Shown here: positions 44,527-54,892 of the stretch, piece by piece
How positions within the stretch are numbered: position 1 is the first letter of the stretch
How the letters are laid out: each line of letters begins with the position of its first letter
Source: Laburnicola sp. R22_1
Taxonomy: Eukaryota > Ascomycota > Dothideomycetes > Pleosporales > Didymosphaeriaceae
Reading direction: 5' to 3'
DNA length: 64,000 nucleotides
NCBI GenBank assembly: GCA_014281115.1
Contig: JACONQ010000012.1
Coordinates: 124,001-188,000, forward strand
Translations under genes and position numbers: made by a program
The notes under the pieces: model-generated
The model's database searches: none
What the model was told of the DNA's origin: nothing
Seen by the model: the letters and a program-made list of their open reading frames with translations, nothing else

Positions 44527-46565
44527 TCATTCCTCGTTCGCATACCGTGGTTCGACCTCGACAACCGGACCTTTGTACGTTCTCTTCGCCCAGATAACGT
44601 AATACAGAGTACAAATAAGAGCAATTGAGCTTGTTACTAGTATTGACCAATTCATAGCTTCTGGGGAAACTTTGGCAAAAGTTGGCTAGAAGCTAAAGAA
44701 GAGGACAAAGGTGAGGTACATGCAAGCAAAAATGTTGCTTGCAATGCCGACCGCGCCCGGCATCCGCCAAGGACCCCACACTATCAAACTACGTCCCTCA
44801 TTAGGTGAGGTCGCGTGACTGTTGCCAGTAATAATGATGTCGTTGTGGTTCACTACTATGCCTCCAGTGCAGCGCCGGTATAGGAGAAGCACGGATACCA
44901 GCAAGTACGATGAGAAGAGGCCAGCAATGGAAACCGAGATGATGCCGCTGAATGCTATGTAGGAACCGATGTTGACCATAGCAAGAACCCAAGCGATCAG
45001 ATTTGTAGCTGCGACTGAATAGACGGGAATCGACGTTCTCGCACTTATCTGTTCGAAGTTGTGAGTGCAATATCCTCATAGCATTCGGCCGTTCTGTTTT
45101 ACCTTGCTTAATATGCGCCAACTAGGGATCCCCTTATCCCGTGAGAATGCCCAAAAGACCCGAGAGGAGGACGCCAACATGCCAACAGTGGCACTGGTAG
45201 CCAAAACCACCATTAGTGACGCCATAACAGCCGCCCCAGCCGTTAAGTTAACTGCGTGTTTAAACATGGCTATAAAAGGATATGCTGGGTTTCCTGGAGT
45301 GCTTGATCTATATCTCCCGCTCGGTATAGGATCGTTAGAAGCGTGGCAAATCCCAGAGTCCCATTTATCATAAGCCCAGTCATAATAGACCGAGGTACCA
45401 CAACGGCTGCATTCCGGATCTCCTCACTCATCTGCAGAATGTAAGTGGATGGCACACGGGAGTAATGAGACTACGTACATGAATAGCACCATCGCCACCT
45501 GTTTCGAAATGTCAGTGGATGCTTCCACTTACTTCTCACAACCGACTTACCAACGAAAGCGAAAACGTTCCCCATAATGCCAATGCAGAATGACAGCCCC
45601 TGTGTCTTCCATTCGCCAAGGTTCATAAATGTTGTGAAGACTTCTTGAGTGTCACCCGTGGGGCCCAGAGTCAGGAACGGTATCATAATTCCAAAAAATC
45701 CAAGGATATGGAGTACTAAAAGTAGTCCCTCAAACTTTGGCAGAAGCCACCCGGCTGAGACATTTATGATGACTGCAAACATAATGATGGTCCAGTATAA
45801 GAGTGTACCGTGCCAGTTATGGGGTACGTATGTTGGTTGAGTAAGGATGAGCAGCCCTTGCACTAAGGTTCCTGTGAGATATACGCTAGAAGCCACTAAG
45901 GCTTGCCAATTGCACAGCATGAGCCACCCTGTGGTTGTATCTGTAAGAAGTCTTCTTGGAGGTATCTAGATCACTTGCCTGCTACATAGCTCAGTACCTT
46001 GCTTAAGTGTCGTGGGGCGAGCATTGACACCCAGTGGTACTGCCCACCGGACGTTGGGGCCCTGCAAGACCTCTGTTAACCCAGACTATTCAGTCAAGCT
46101 GGAGGGATATCCTACATTGACACGAGCTCAGAGATCACAATGAATGTCGATATGGTTCCTGCCCAAACAACAAGGTATCCGTAGATGACGCCAGCGGGAC
46201 CGCCACTTCCTGCCTTAGGGTTGCTATATATATGCATCGCTATCGACCACTCACTTTTGCAAACCGACAAGAAAAAGGCTGTTGTTAGGTCAGCGTGGTG
46301 TCTTTTGCGATGAATGGAGAGCACCCGACATCAAGGTCGCCTCCCATGTAATCAACACAGTGCAGCTGAACCCAAGGATGGAAAGGAACGCAAATCTTCT
46401 CTGAATCACGCTGTGAGCACTAAGTAACGACTCGCGGATAACGCATACCTTGAGGACAGACTTCTTGCCCAACCTTTCTAGCGCAGTGTCATCACTGTCT
46501 GTGGCTTTGGATTTTACACACATTTCCTGCAACTCGACGTCGGTATGTTTGGGTTGTATTTCCAT
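44527..46565 (-). pseudogene. APC-superfamily amino-acid/choline permease, disabled
   Basis: Starts at ATG 46563-46565 (E-I-Q-P-K-H...; then 'RRFAFLSILGFSCTVLITWEA' after a 48-bp intron 46401-46448). Translated exons follow choline/GABA-type permeases: 'GGPAGVIYGYLVVWAGT', 'APTSGGQYHWVSMLAPRH', 'GLSFCIGIMGNVFAFVGGDG', 'MSEEIRNAAVVVPRSIM', 'LATSATVGMLASSSRVFW', 'LIVWGPWRMPGAVGI'. Two breaks are seen. Near 45,293-45,297 the frame shifts by one base inside a loop where a single missing G would restore the family reading. At 44686-44688 a TAG replaces the conserved Trp after 'FVLFFSF'; beyond it the frame runs on through the last TM ('WSILVTSSIALICTLYYVIW') to a natural TGA at 44527-44529. One splice junction near 45,950 also does not keep frame in my model. 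Confidence 0.8.
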
Positions 46566-47208
46566 CTTTACCACGAGGGTGAATAGTGACGGTCAATAGT
46601 GATGTATTGGTGATGAGTTTGTGAAGAAGTGGAAGCTACTCAAGGTGGTGGTGGAGAAAGATGCTTAGGCGGTATGTGGCGAGATACAGGGGAAGGAACT
46701 GGATTTGTTTCATTACCGAAGACTAAGCGTCAGCTATCTCAAGAATCTCTTGTTTGCCGGAAATAAGCCATCCAATTATAATTCTCGTATGACTAGTACA
46801 TTGATTTGCTCGCTGGCATATGCATGTGTGCGGCGTGCATACGGCGCGAAGGCCGCGGCGCAAGAGCTGAACAATTACCCGCTATATCGGGTCGCACTAT
46901 TCAGCCGCTCAAATCAATGTGAAGCCTCGATCGCCTTATCGGGTATACCCGCCGGGTTGCCTCCTCGGATCCATCCCCTCGGTGCCCCATTCTGCCGCCT
47001 GGACTCAATTCAGGGTTGGAGCCGACGTGTTGATAATGTTACAGGCGCCGAATACAACGGAAATGGAAAATGAATAAATCTTCGTGGGATCCACCGAAAT
47101 TCTAGCCTACCCGATGGGATGCATGATCTTCGCAATCGATGAATTGGGGTGGGGTTGAAATTGTGAAGTTAGTAGTTACGCTGGGGCTATAATTTTTCTG
47201 TAACCAAG
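46566..47208. other. Intergenic, nothing recognised
   Basis: Upstream region of the dead permease and downstream region of the rhodopsin-domain relic. A 122-codon plus-strand frame (46,705-47,073) has no domain and is not called. Confidence 0.5.
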
Positions 47209-48323
47209 TCAAAGACGGGATCTCTCTACCGTAACGGTTGTTGTCCTGTTGATGCCATCTTGTTGTCCGTTGCGAGAAATATCGAGAAGCTTGTAACCTC
47301 CTCCACTGTCGTCAGTAGAATGCGCCCCTTTCCGACGCAGCTCCTCAACCCTAACCACGCCAGACTCGAAACTCACCATAAATATTTTGGTGTACGGTAG
47401 AGAGGTAGTAGCAATCGCGAGGCTCTGGACAATTCGGTTGCACACGGTTGACCGTCAGTACCCGAGGGCAAAATCCATCTTGAGAGGACTTGCTCTATCT
47501 CAGTGGGGAAGGAATAAAGCTGTATCGCGGCAGCAATCGGGACACTTCTCAACAGTCAGGTATACAGTTCCAAATTAGCTAGGAAGAATCACTTACGATA
47601 ATCGGCATGCGAAAAGACTTATAATGGACGCCTTCCTCGGCAAAAGGTACTTGCAACGGGATCATGATTCCGATTTCCAGGGCAACGATGGCGACCTCCG
47701 AGACAATGGTTGTGATAGTTGCACCGTCATACCATGCTACCTACTCTAGGTAAGCGTTTCGAAGTCAATGTGGCGTTACTTCACTCCAACGTACCCGGTT
47801 GATCCATTGACCAGGAGACAAATCCCACGTATTCAACGGCTTACATGGACATGCTGAGACAAAGACGCCGACAAGGAGCCATAGCAGTGCGAAGACGCCG
47901 AGTCCATAGTTCAAGGTACAGTCTAACTTCTTGGGTGTCAGGCCGTGAACGAAAGCGACGAAGGCAAGTTTTGAAAACGCGATCGCAAAGAAGAATAGTA
48001 TAGCGGCGGCATATTCACTCTTCCTACTACTAGCACCAAAATCTCAGAAGCCACACATCACAATCGCGACGTACTTTTAAAGCTGTATGCCACTGATCTT
48101 CTTCCCGATGTTCGGGAGGCTTGCCAAACCCGTGCGATGCCTGGAGCGATGTCGCGATGGACTGCGCAGTGCCAACAACCTGACGTTTTGACTAAGTTCG
48201 AACTTGAGAACTTATGAGGAGAGAAGTTTATACCAAGGAGAAGAACACGAGAATCGTTTCTAGACTAGGGGCTCTCGAGGTGTAGAAAAGGACAGCCCAT
48301 CCGCTCATTCGACCGCAGAGCAT
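47209..48323 (-). pseudogene. Rhodopsin-domain (PTH11-like) fungal membrane protein, probably decayed
   Basis: On the minus strand, from a possible ATG at 48323, exons read 'TILVFFSLVVGTAQSIATSL', 'EYAAAILFFFAIAFSKLAF', 'LNYGLGVFALLWLLVGVF', 'CPCKPLNTWDLSPGQWIN', 'AWYDGATITTIVSEVAIVAL' and finally 'CNRIVQSLAIATTSLPYTKIFM' with 'SFESGVVRVEELRRKG', ending TGA at 47209-47211. This is the multi-TM layout and Cys/Trp motif of fungal rhodopsin-domain integral membrane proteins. The first introns keep frame. Between about 47,440 and 47,590 no splice choice I found keeps frame ('AAAIQLYSFPTEIEQVL' lies in a different phase), and the first TM helix is not evident. Role unknown; some family members are GPCR-like. 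Confidence 0.55.
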
Positions 48324-49331
48324 ATACCCTCCCCTCCCACCAACCACCCACACAAGACAATCCAGCCCGCCCGCCAGCCACTCAATCAACACCACCACCA
48401 CGCTCGCCCCACACAGAAACAGCTACCAGGCCGCAAGAAGGTTTTGTTTTGTCCCTAAAACAAGCTATTCTGCATCTCTACTTCCACATACCCGATACGC
48501 GGTACATATACATATATCCGCGCAAGACACTACTTCCAGCCACCACAGTTCCTGATCTCCTTTCCACGCACCCTTCCTATCGTCGCAAAGGCACCGGAGC
48601 AATGTTACAGTAGGTGAGTGGAGCGGGACATGGCATCGATACCGCGAGGAGGGAGGGCTTGGAGTTAGGTAGACGGGAGTTTTTCCAAAAGCGCAACGCC
48701 GACACCACCGGCGGTGGGGAAGCCACTATACGATGATGACCTTAGTTTTAAGCTCATTAAAAAGAATCGTCTAGTGGCGAAGGCGAAATTTCCAGATAGG
48801 AAGTGGGAGAAGAAGATGGAGGAGCAATTTGGCGATATAATTTTTCTAGACGATGGGGCTGCCAAAGGAAGGTAGGTATGTTGGAACGCCGACAAGAAGG
48901 CTAGACCATGGATGGGGCAACGGAGCGTCGCTCTGGGGTGTCTTTGTGTCTATCTCAATGAGATAGATGGGTATGACTATGTTCAAGGCACACACGAGGG
49001 ATCTATCCTTCGCGCGGAGAAATGGAAACGAACGGAAAACAAAAAAGAAAGGAACAGTATAATGGCTCAACTGGGGGTTTTAAATGGGTTAGCTAGTGTG
49101 GAATGCCGTATACTGTTCTTATTCATGGCTGCTTCTTCATTCGCATTTCATGTGCGCAGCGTAGCTGCTCAGCAATACAACTCGCACCCAACAGCAGTCC
49201 GTAGACCTGGTATCTCCAACTCCGTGTACCCTTTCCATCTATCCATCCAGAAACATAAGCATTCGCGGAGAAACGGATCCCGCGCATCTCAAACGTATAC
49301 CATAACCCACCCCCACAAGAAGAACACACAC
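48324..49331. other. Intergenic, pyrimidine-rich stretch
   Basis: 48,320-48,450 is strongly C/CA-rich on the plus strand. No supported gene. A long plus-strand frame from 48,912 continues antisense through the permease C-terminus and is a composition artefact. Confidence 0.5.
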
Positions 49332-51219
49332 TCAGTACCCCCTCCCCTTCGCGCCAACCCCCTCCCCCAACGCCTCCCCCTTCCCATTCCCCCCCGCCAT
49401 AACCTCCTCATCATACCTCTCCTCACTCTCCGCATCCCCCTCCGCACCCAAATACCCCACCACAACCACCTCATCCACCTCCATCCACCTCGCACTCGTC
49501 GCCGGCACCGGAAAAACACGACAAAGCCCCCAATACACCACGGCCGCAACCCCAAACCCAGCAAAATAATTCAAATCGTAAATATGCGTCGCCGCGACGG
49601 GCACCTGGCGCCCAATCGCGCCCGCAAACCCCACCACGTTAATCAATATCCCCGCGATGTAGGCCGCATACGCGCGCAAGTGGAACCCCCACGTGAAATA
49701 GTACGGCCCCGTCTTCGTCCCCGAGTACAAGTCGCGCACCTGGAGGTACCCCCGTCGGACGGCGTAGTAGTCGCAAATCATGACGCCGGCGATCGACGAG
49801 AGGAACACGCTGTACGCGGACAGGTAGGTAGTGAAGTTGTTGGTCGAGGAGAGGAGGTGCCAGGGACACATGACGAAGCCGACGAGGGCGCAGAGGTAGC
49901 CGCCGCGGCGGATGGTGAGCCAGCGGGGCGCGAGGGCGGTGAGATCGGTGCCTGCGGAGACGGAGTTGGCGGCGATGTTTGTGCCGAGCTGGGCGAGGGT
50001 GAAGGCGGCGGCGATGACGAAGACGCCGAAGCGTTGGGCGGAGCCGGCGTTTTCGTCGAGGAATTTTTCTAAGAGGTCGAGCGGGTTCCAGATGGGGGCG
50101 CCGCCGAAGATGACGGTCGAGGACGAGGAGACGATGATGCCGATAAAGCTGGTTACTGCGAAGCCGATGGGGATGGTGAGCAGTTGGGGGAGGAAGGCGT
50201 CGCGGGGTTTGCGGGCGAAACGCGCGAAATCGGGGTCGTTGACGATTAGGGTGGCGAAGTTGGCGATGGCGGACATGGTGCCTCGTACCATGAGCCAGCC
50301 GAGGGTAGACCCGGAGGCGAATCCGGGCTGGTGAACGATCGGACCAAGGCCCTTTGCGCGGACGATGGCCCAGATGAAAAACGCAAGGCCGGCCGTGGGC
50401 ACAAAGTACGCCTTCGCGGTGAAAAGGTGGCGGATCTTATGGACTGGGAACCAGATGGCGGGCAGGGAGCCGAGCGAGAAGAGGAAGAAGGAGACGAAGG
50501 CGACTGTGTTGGTTCCTGAGCCCGGGATCCCGTTGGTGATGCCGCCTGAGCCCGTGTCGTTGCGCCAGTCGTTCCAGATACTGCGGATCATCAGGTAGAC
50601 GCAGGTTCCTCCGATCCAGGCCTGTACGCCGTACCAGATGCAGGCCATGGCCGCGCGGTTGAAAACTGGCCATAATGCACCCCAGATGCCAAAAGATGCT
50701 CGGTTGACGACGGGGAAGGAGATGTGGTAGGTGGCGCCGATGCGACCTGTGAGGCAAACGAAGCATGCTGCGATTGAGTAGCCAAGCTGCGGACATGTTA
50801 GATATGAAGTCTAGATGTACGAATAAAAAAAGATAGGGCATACCCAGACGCAAATCCAGCTTTGCCACCATGATAAACCGTCAGCAATGTTGCTGCCCGA
50901 AATCATCCAGGTGTTGATGTTGAACGAGTCAGCTGCACATGGTTAGTCGCGTGCGCCTGGCTTGACCATGAACTGCCGTGAGGTAGCAAGCGGGATACCA
51001 ATCCAAAAGCCCACAAAGTTCCAAGCTCCCCATTGCCTACGCGCAGGTTCGACGGGCTTCAGATCATGGTTACTGCACGCAATGTTAGACATGAATTCTA
51101 TCACGCGAGTACAAGACAACTTACTAAAGCATGAGCTGCGCCGTAGTCAAGCCCGGCTCGGCCTCGACGGCGAGCTTGTCGCTCCAGTGAGCGAGCTTGG
51201 AGGTCTTCACCTTCTCCAT
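49332..51219 (-). CDS. NCS1-family nucleobase/allantoin-type permease (570 aa, 4 exons)
   Basis: Exons 51125-51219, 50999-51072, 50844-50932 and 49332-50786 total 1,713 nt in frame; introns are 52, 66 and 57 bp. The product begins '[19 protein letters not shown]' and continues with the family boxes '(L)[18 protein letters not shown]', '[20 protein letters not shown]', '[20 protein letters not shown]', '[15 protein letters not shown]'. The later '[15 protein letters not shown]' and about 12 TM helices end in a Gly/Glu-rich cytoplasmic tail. This is the FUR-type NCS1 symporter family (uracil, uridine, allantoin, purine-related substrates with H+); the substrate is not fixed by sequence. The frame is open for another 81 codons upstream but has no ATG, so Met 51219 is chosen. 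GATA motifs lie upstream. Confidence 0.9.
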
Positions 51220-52340
51220 GATGTCCCAGGAGAAGCCGGCAGGTTCGTCGCTGTCGTGAACTTCATGCAGGGCTGCGACGGCGGTTGACTTAAGTATAGC
51301 AGGGCTGGGGCCCCGACTGCTGCTAGACGCAAGCGAGTAATAATCCGTGGTACCAAGAGGATGACGTGGGGGAAAGCGGGGCCCTCTACCGTCGTCCTTC
51401 AACAACGGTTCGTGCTCGGAATCCAGGATGGGACGCCCTAACCGCTCAGCGTGGCTAGCCAAACGGGGATCGTGGTTGGCAAGTTGCGGACGGGCCGGTG
51501 AAACGGGGGTTGGCTGTGATGTGATGCCACTTGACGGTTCAAGTTGTTTCTATTCCTCAGGACGGTGGGAGCGTTGGCATGTAATATATATAGTCTGGTA
51601 GTCCACCGGCACCCGCTGCATGATATGAACGTCGGTGTCGGCTAGCGCGTCGTTCCGTGGGACAATCGTAGTCTCCCGCGCTTATCAGACGCGTGATAGC
51701 GAGCGTCCGTCATCTGGCAAAAGAATGGCTTCACGCTTCACGCTTCACCGGCCAAGCAGCAGAGCATGGCCTCTTGCGATGCAAAATGCATGCAACCAGC
51801 CTTATCGGCTCCCAGCCGCGCTACACAAACAGAGCACGACTCACGAGGCACGAGACAGCCAAGAGCGTCCACAGCAAACATCCCAGTACATAGTTGCATA
51901 CTATCTTCGGCAGATACCATGTCGGAGAGACAAGCCGCCGCCTTGACTCGATAGAAACATGTCAATGTCAATTGCTTTCCCGGCTCCTCCACCATGGCGC
52001 CTCTCTCTGTATCCATCGAGACTCTTTATCGCGGACCCGTTGCTCCGAAAGACCGTGCCTGCTCCAAGCTAGCCCGCGCGGGGTATAGCGGCGATAGGCG
52101 GTATTGTGGGGAACCGACCGCGGCTTTTCGCTTCGTCTTGACTCTTTGCATTTCGTAAGCCCGCCCATCCACGCATCGCTCCTCGCCTTATCGCGCCCTC
52201 TGCTTCACAACGCTGCTACCTACCCCAAGGATGAAATTTTCCAGCCCGAATCCGGCCGACGCAGACCACTGCAGCTGCCTTTGCCAACAAGTGCGACTGC
52301 TCATAACCCACAGACTAGACGACACGCACCGAAAAAGAGC
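51220..52340. promoter_or_regulatory. Upstream region of the NCS1 permease with several GATA motifs
   Basis: TTATC/GATA cores occur at 51682-51686, 51802-51806, 51913-51916, 51950-51953, 52026-52030, 52093-52096 and 52188-52192. Fungal nucleobase/allantoin permeases are commonly controlled by AreA-type GATA factors, so nitrogen control is plausible, but GATA cores are short and frequent by chance. The GEN1 stop codon borders this region at 52341. Confidence 0.35.
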
Positions 52341-54526
52341 CTAGGTCAGATCCATGGTCTCAATGTCCTCTAGCAGCTGTCGATCATGTCTGATCCTGTT
52401 TTGTCTCTGCGGTACAGGAGAAGTTTGCTTTGCCAGCGATACTGTTCTCAATGCAACAACGTCTTCCTTATCCTCGACTGCGAAATACCGAAGACGAGCA
52501 GCGCGAACCTCTGCGGCAGCGGCAGAGGTAGTAGCCATCGAGTCTCTGTTCGGCCCCGATCGAGACACCGGTGGAAGAACCTCTTTCGCAGCGATATCCA
52601 ACTCGGCCTCTTCGTCCGTCGAGTCTGATAATTCATCTCCCAGATCGACAACGCTACAGCGTCGTTTAGACGGAGAAATCTCCTCTTCCGAATCAGACAA
52701 CAAGCTGATGTACTCAGCTTGAGACGGTGCAGCCCGAACGCGATGAGGAAGTTGAACGCGTTGAGCCGATGACGCCAGTCTTGACGTGTTTGGTAGACGG
52801 GGTTCAAGCAAGCTGTTGTCGGACGGAGCTGCATCTCGCGTCATAGAGGCTGGCTGCTTGGTCGATGGCGTCCGCTTCCTTTTCGCTGCACTGGCAGGCG
52901 TCGTGGCGGCGTCCTCGTCATCCGCCGTGCGCTTGCGCTTTCGTGGAGTCTTCTTTGGCGCCGGCGGCGGATCCAACACATCTATCGGTAAAACTTTTTG
53001 GAGTAGGTAGATGGGAATCTCCGTTTTGACGCGATGCTCAGGCTCGAAAGGGTCCTGCATTGAGCTCGTCCAATATCCAGCTCGTTCGCCCTCGAAATCG
53101 GCCCTCTGGAGGGTCGTAAGGCCGAAAGGAGAGAACGTAAGTTGTTTTACCAGAGGTGGAGGAGTTTGTTCGTTGGTCTTTTTGGCGCGCTGTTTCGTGA
53201 ACTTGACCTCGTGGACGTGTTCCTTGGCAAGCGACGGGTCTCTAGCAACGAGGAACTTTGTGAGAAGAACGGGTCCGACCTGCACGATCATGACCGATTA
53301 GTTTCCGATGCAAATAAAAGAATCCATCGGGACTCACCCAGTTCATATAAAGTCGTCCCCAGATGTTGAAGCGTGAGCTCTATGAGCGAGGGTCAGTGTT
53401 TGTCTCACCTGCACGACTGATCAACAGGCTTACCGTCACTTCCAGAAGCTTGAGTTCGTCAATGGGGTGGTTCCAGCCATTACGAAGACCGCGCAGGTTC
53501 TGCAGTTGCTCGTCCGTAGACACCTTGGGCCTATTGTACTTGTCGAGAATCTTGATGTCGGGAAAGTTAGGAGGAACGACGACCCTGGAACCCCGCTGTG
53601 TTCGAAGACAGTCGACTAGTATGTTACTCCAAATCGCACAGTCTGTCTTGGTCCTGCATTGGCAAAGCGACGTGCCGAGACCAGCACGAACGAGTCGAAG
53701 GGCCATCGCCGCGCCGCACCCAGGAAGTCCTTTCGTGTCGTAATCTCCGCCACAAAGCATAGCGAAAAGAACCAGACCCTCACGATCCATGTTGTGTGCT
53801 TCTTGGAGCTCTCGTCCGTGTATGACCTGCAAGTTGGCGTGCAATGAGCATTCTGACATATACATCTGACGTGTCATGGGATACTATACTCACTCTCACC
53901 GACGACCCACTCTTTTTCGTGTTTTCCTTGGAACGATCTTTGTTGCCTTTCTCCTTCGCGACGCGATCATCTCGGATGAGGATACTAGCACCAAACATGA
54001 GGGCATCCGAGTCTTGAGAGAAGACGGCGTCGACCACACCCAGTTGCTGCAGACGGGCGCATTCTGCTTCCGCTTCCCCAGGTGCGTCATGGTGAGGGAT
54101 CCGGAAATACCCAAGAAGCTCCTTCAGCAGTCTCCGTTCTTCATAATTGATCCTGCCCTGGCCACGGCGTCCACGCTTCCAAGGCCTGCCTGGGCCGTCG
54201 AACACGAACAGCAGCTGTACATTTAACGTGAGCAGGCGACAAATTCGATAAAACATCGATTTCTCGATGCCTTGGTATGCTGGCTCGTTAGAGCCTGCAC
54301 ACTGTTAGCGCCTGCATTTCTTCGAACGTAACTATGATTGATGGCACTCACTTTCGCGGATCATGTAGACTTGCTGTGCCGTCAGGTTGTTGAACCGCCA
54401 ATCTGCCTCATCGACGGCGATCCGCAAGGGTCGGCCATGTCGCTTGAAGTGCTCTTCGGCCAGTTGAGCAATCGGCACGCTTCGATCCTGCTGCTTGATC
54501 ACGTCCCAGAGTGCCGTGATACCCAT
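52341..54526 (-). CDS. GEN1: GEN1/Yen1-type Holliday-junction resolvase (649 aa, 5 exons)
   Basis: Exons 54352-54526, 53894-54294, 53434-53826, 53338-53379 and 52341-53279 sum to 1,950 nt. The product starts 'MGITALWDVIK', the GEN1-type XPG N-domain with the initiator Met that must be processed. Acidic active-site positions are present: Asp91 in 'LLFVFDGPGRPWKR', Glu132/Glu134 in 'APGEAEAEC', Asp153/Asp155 in 'FSQDSDALMFG', Asp220/Asp222 in 'CGGDYDTKGLPGCG' leading into the H2TH. After a chromodomain-like middle ('NGWNHPIDEL...', 'FNIWGRLYMNWVGPVLLTKF') comes a disordered tail. It has basic NLS-like clusters (about 446-454, 470-473) and SUMO-interaction-like acidic motifs (about 528-537, 547-550). 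The family cleaves four-way DNA junctions symmetrically in the nucleus at the end of homologous recombination. Confidence 0.92.
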
Positions 54527-54892
54527 TGTTAAAAGCCGTGCATGCAATTGGGTCAGAGATTGTGAGAGGATACAATGAAACGTATCCGAAGACCTGGGAG
54601 CAGACACAGTAGGATCAAGACGCAGGAACCACAAATGACGGCTGCTCGCACGTAGGAGGGGGAGTGGTGGTTGAGGTAGGAAATCCGGGGAAGCCAAGAA
54701 GTCGTGGGTCTCCTTCCGATCCCTGCTAGTGCGACGCGCGTTTCAAGACACGAAGTCACGTGCGCAAGACTTGAGACGCGTCAAACCTTTTGTATTTCAT
54801 CTACAAATCCAACTCCCTGTTCCCTTGATAGCTTGCCCGCAATTTGCGCGACCAAAGTGATCAATCTTCAATCAAACTCTAGTTTACAAGCC
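54527..54892. promoter_or_regulatory. Upstream region of GEN1
   Basis: A 366-bp gap between the stop of the AlcR-like factor and the GEN1 start; both genes are on the minus strand. No clear TATA box or operator seen. Confidence 0.4.

Noticed and set aside
48912..50072. 386-codon plus-strand frame
   Set aside because: It runs antisense through the GC-rich C-terminus of the NCS1 permease, is low-complexity (His/Pro/Arg) and has no domain.
51220..51462. 81-codon N-terminal extension of the NCS1 permease
   Set aside because: The frame is open but contains no ATG before Met 51219; the family starts close to that Met.
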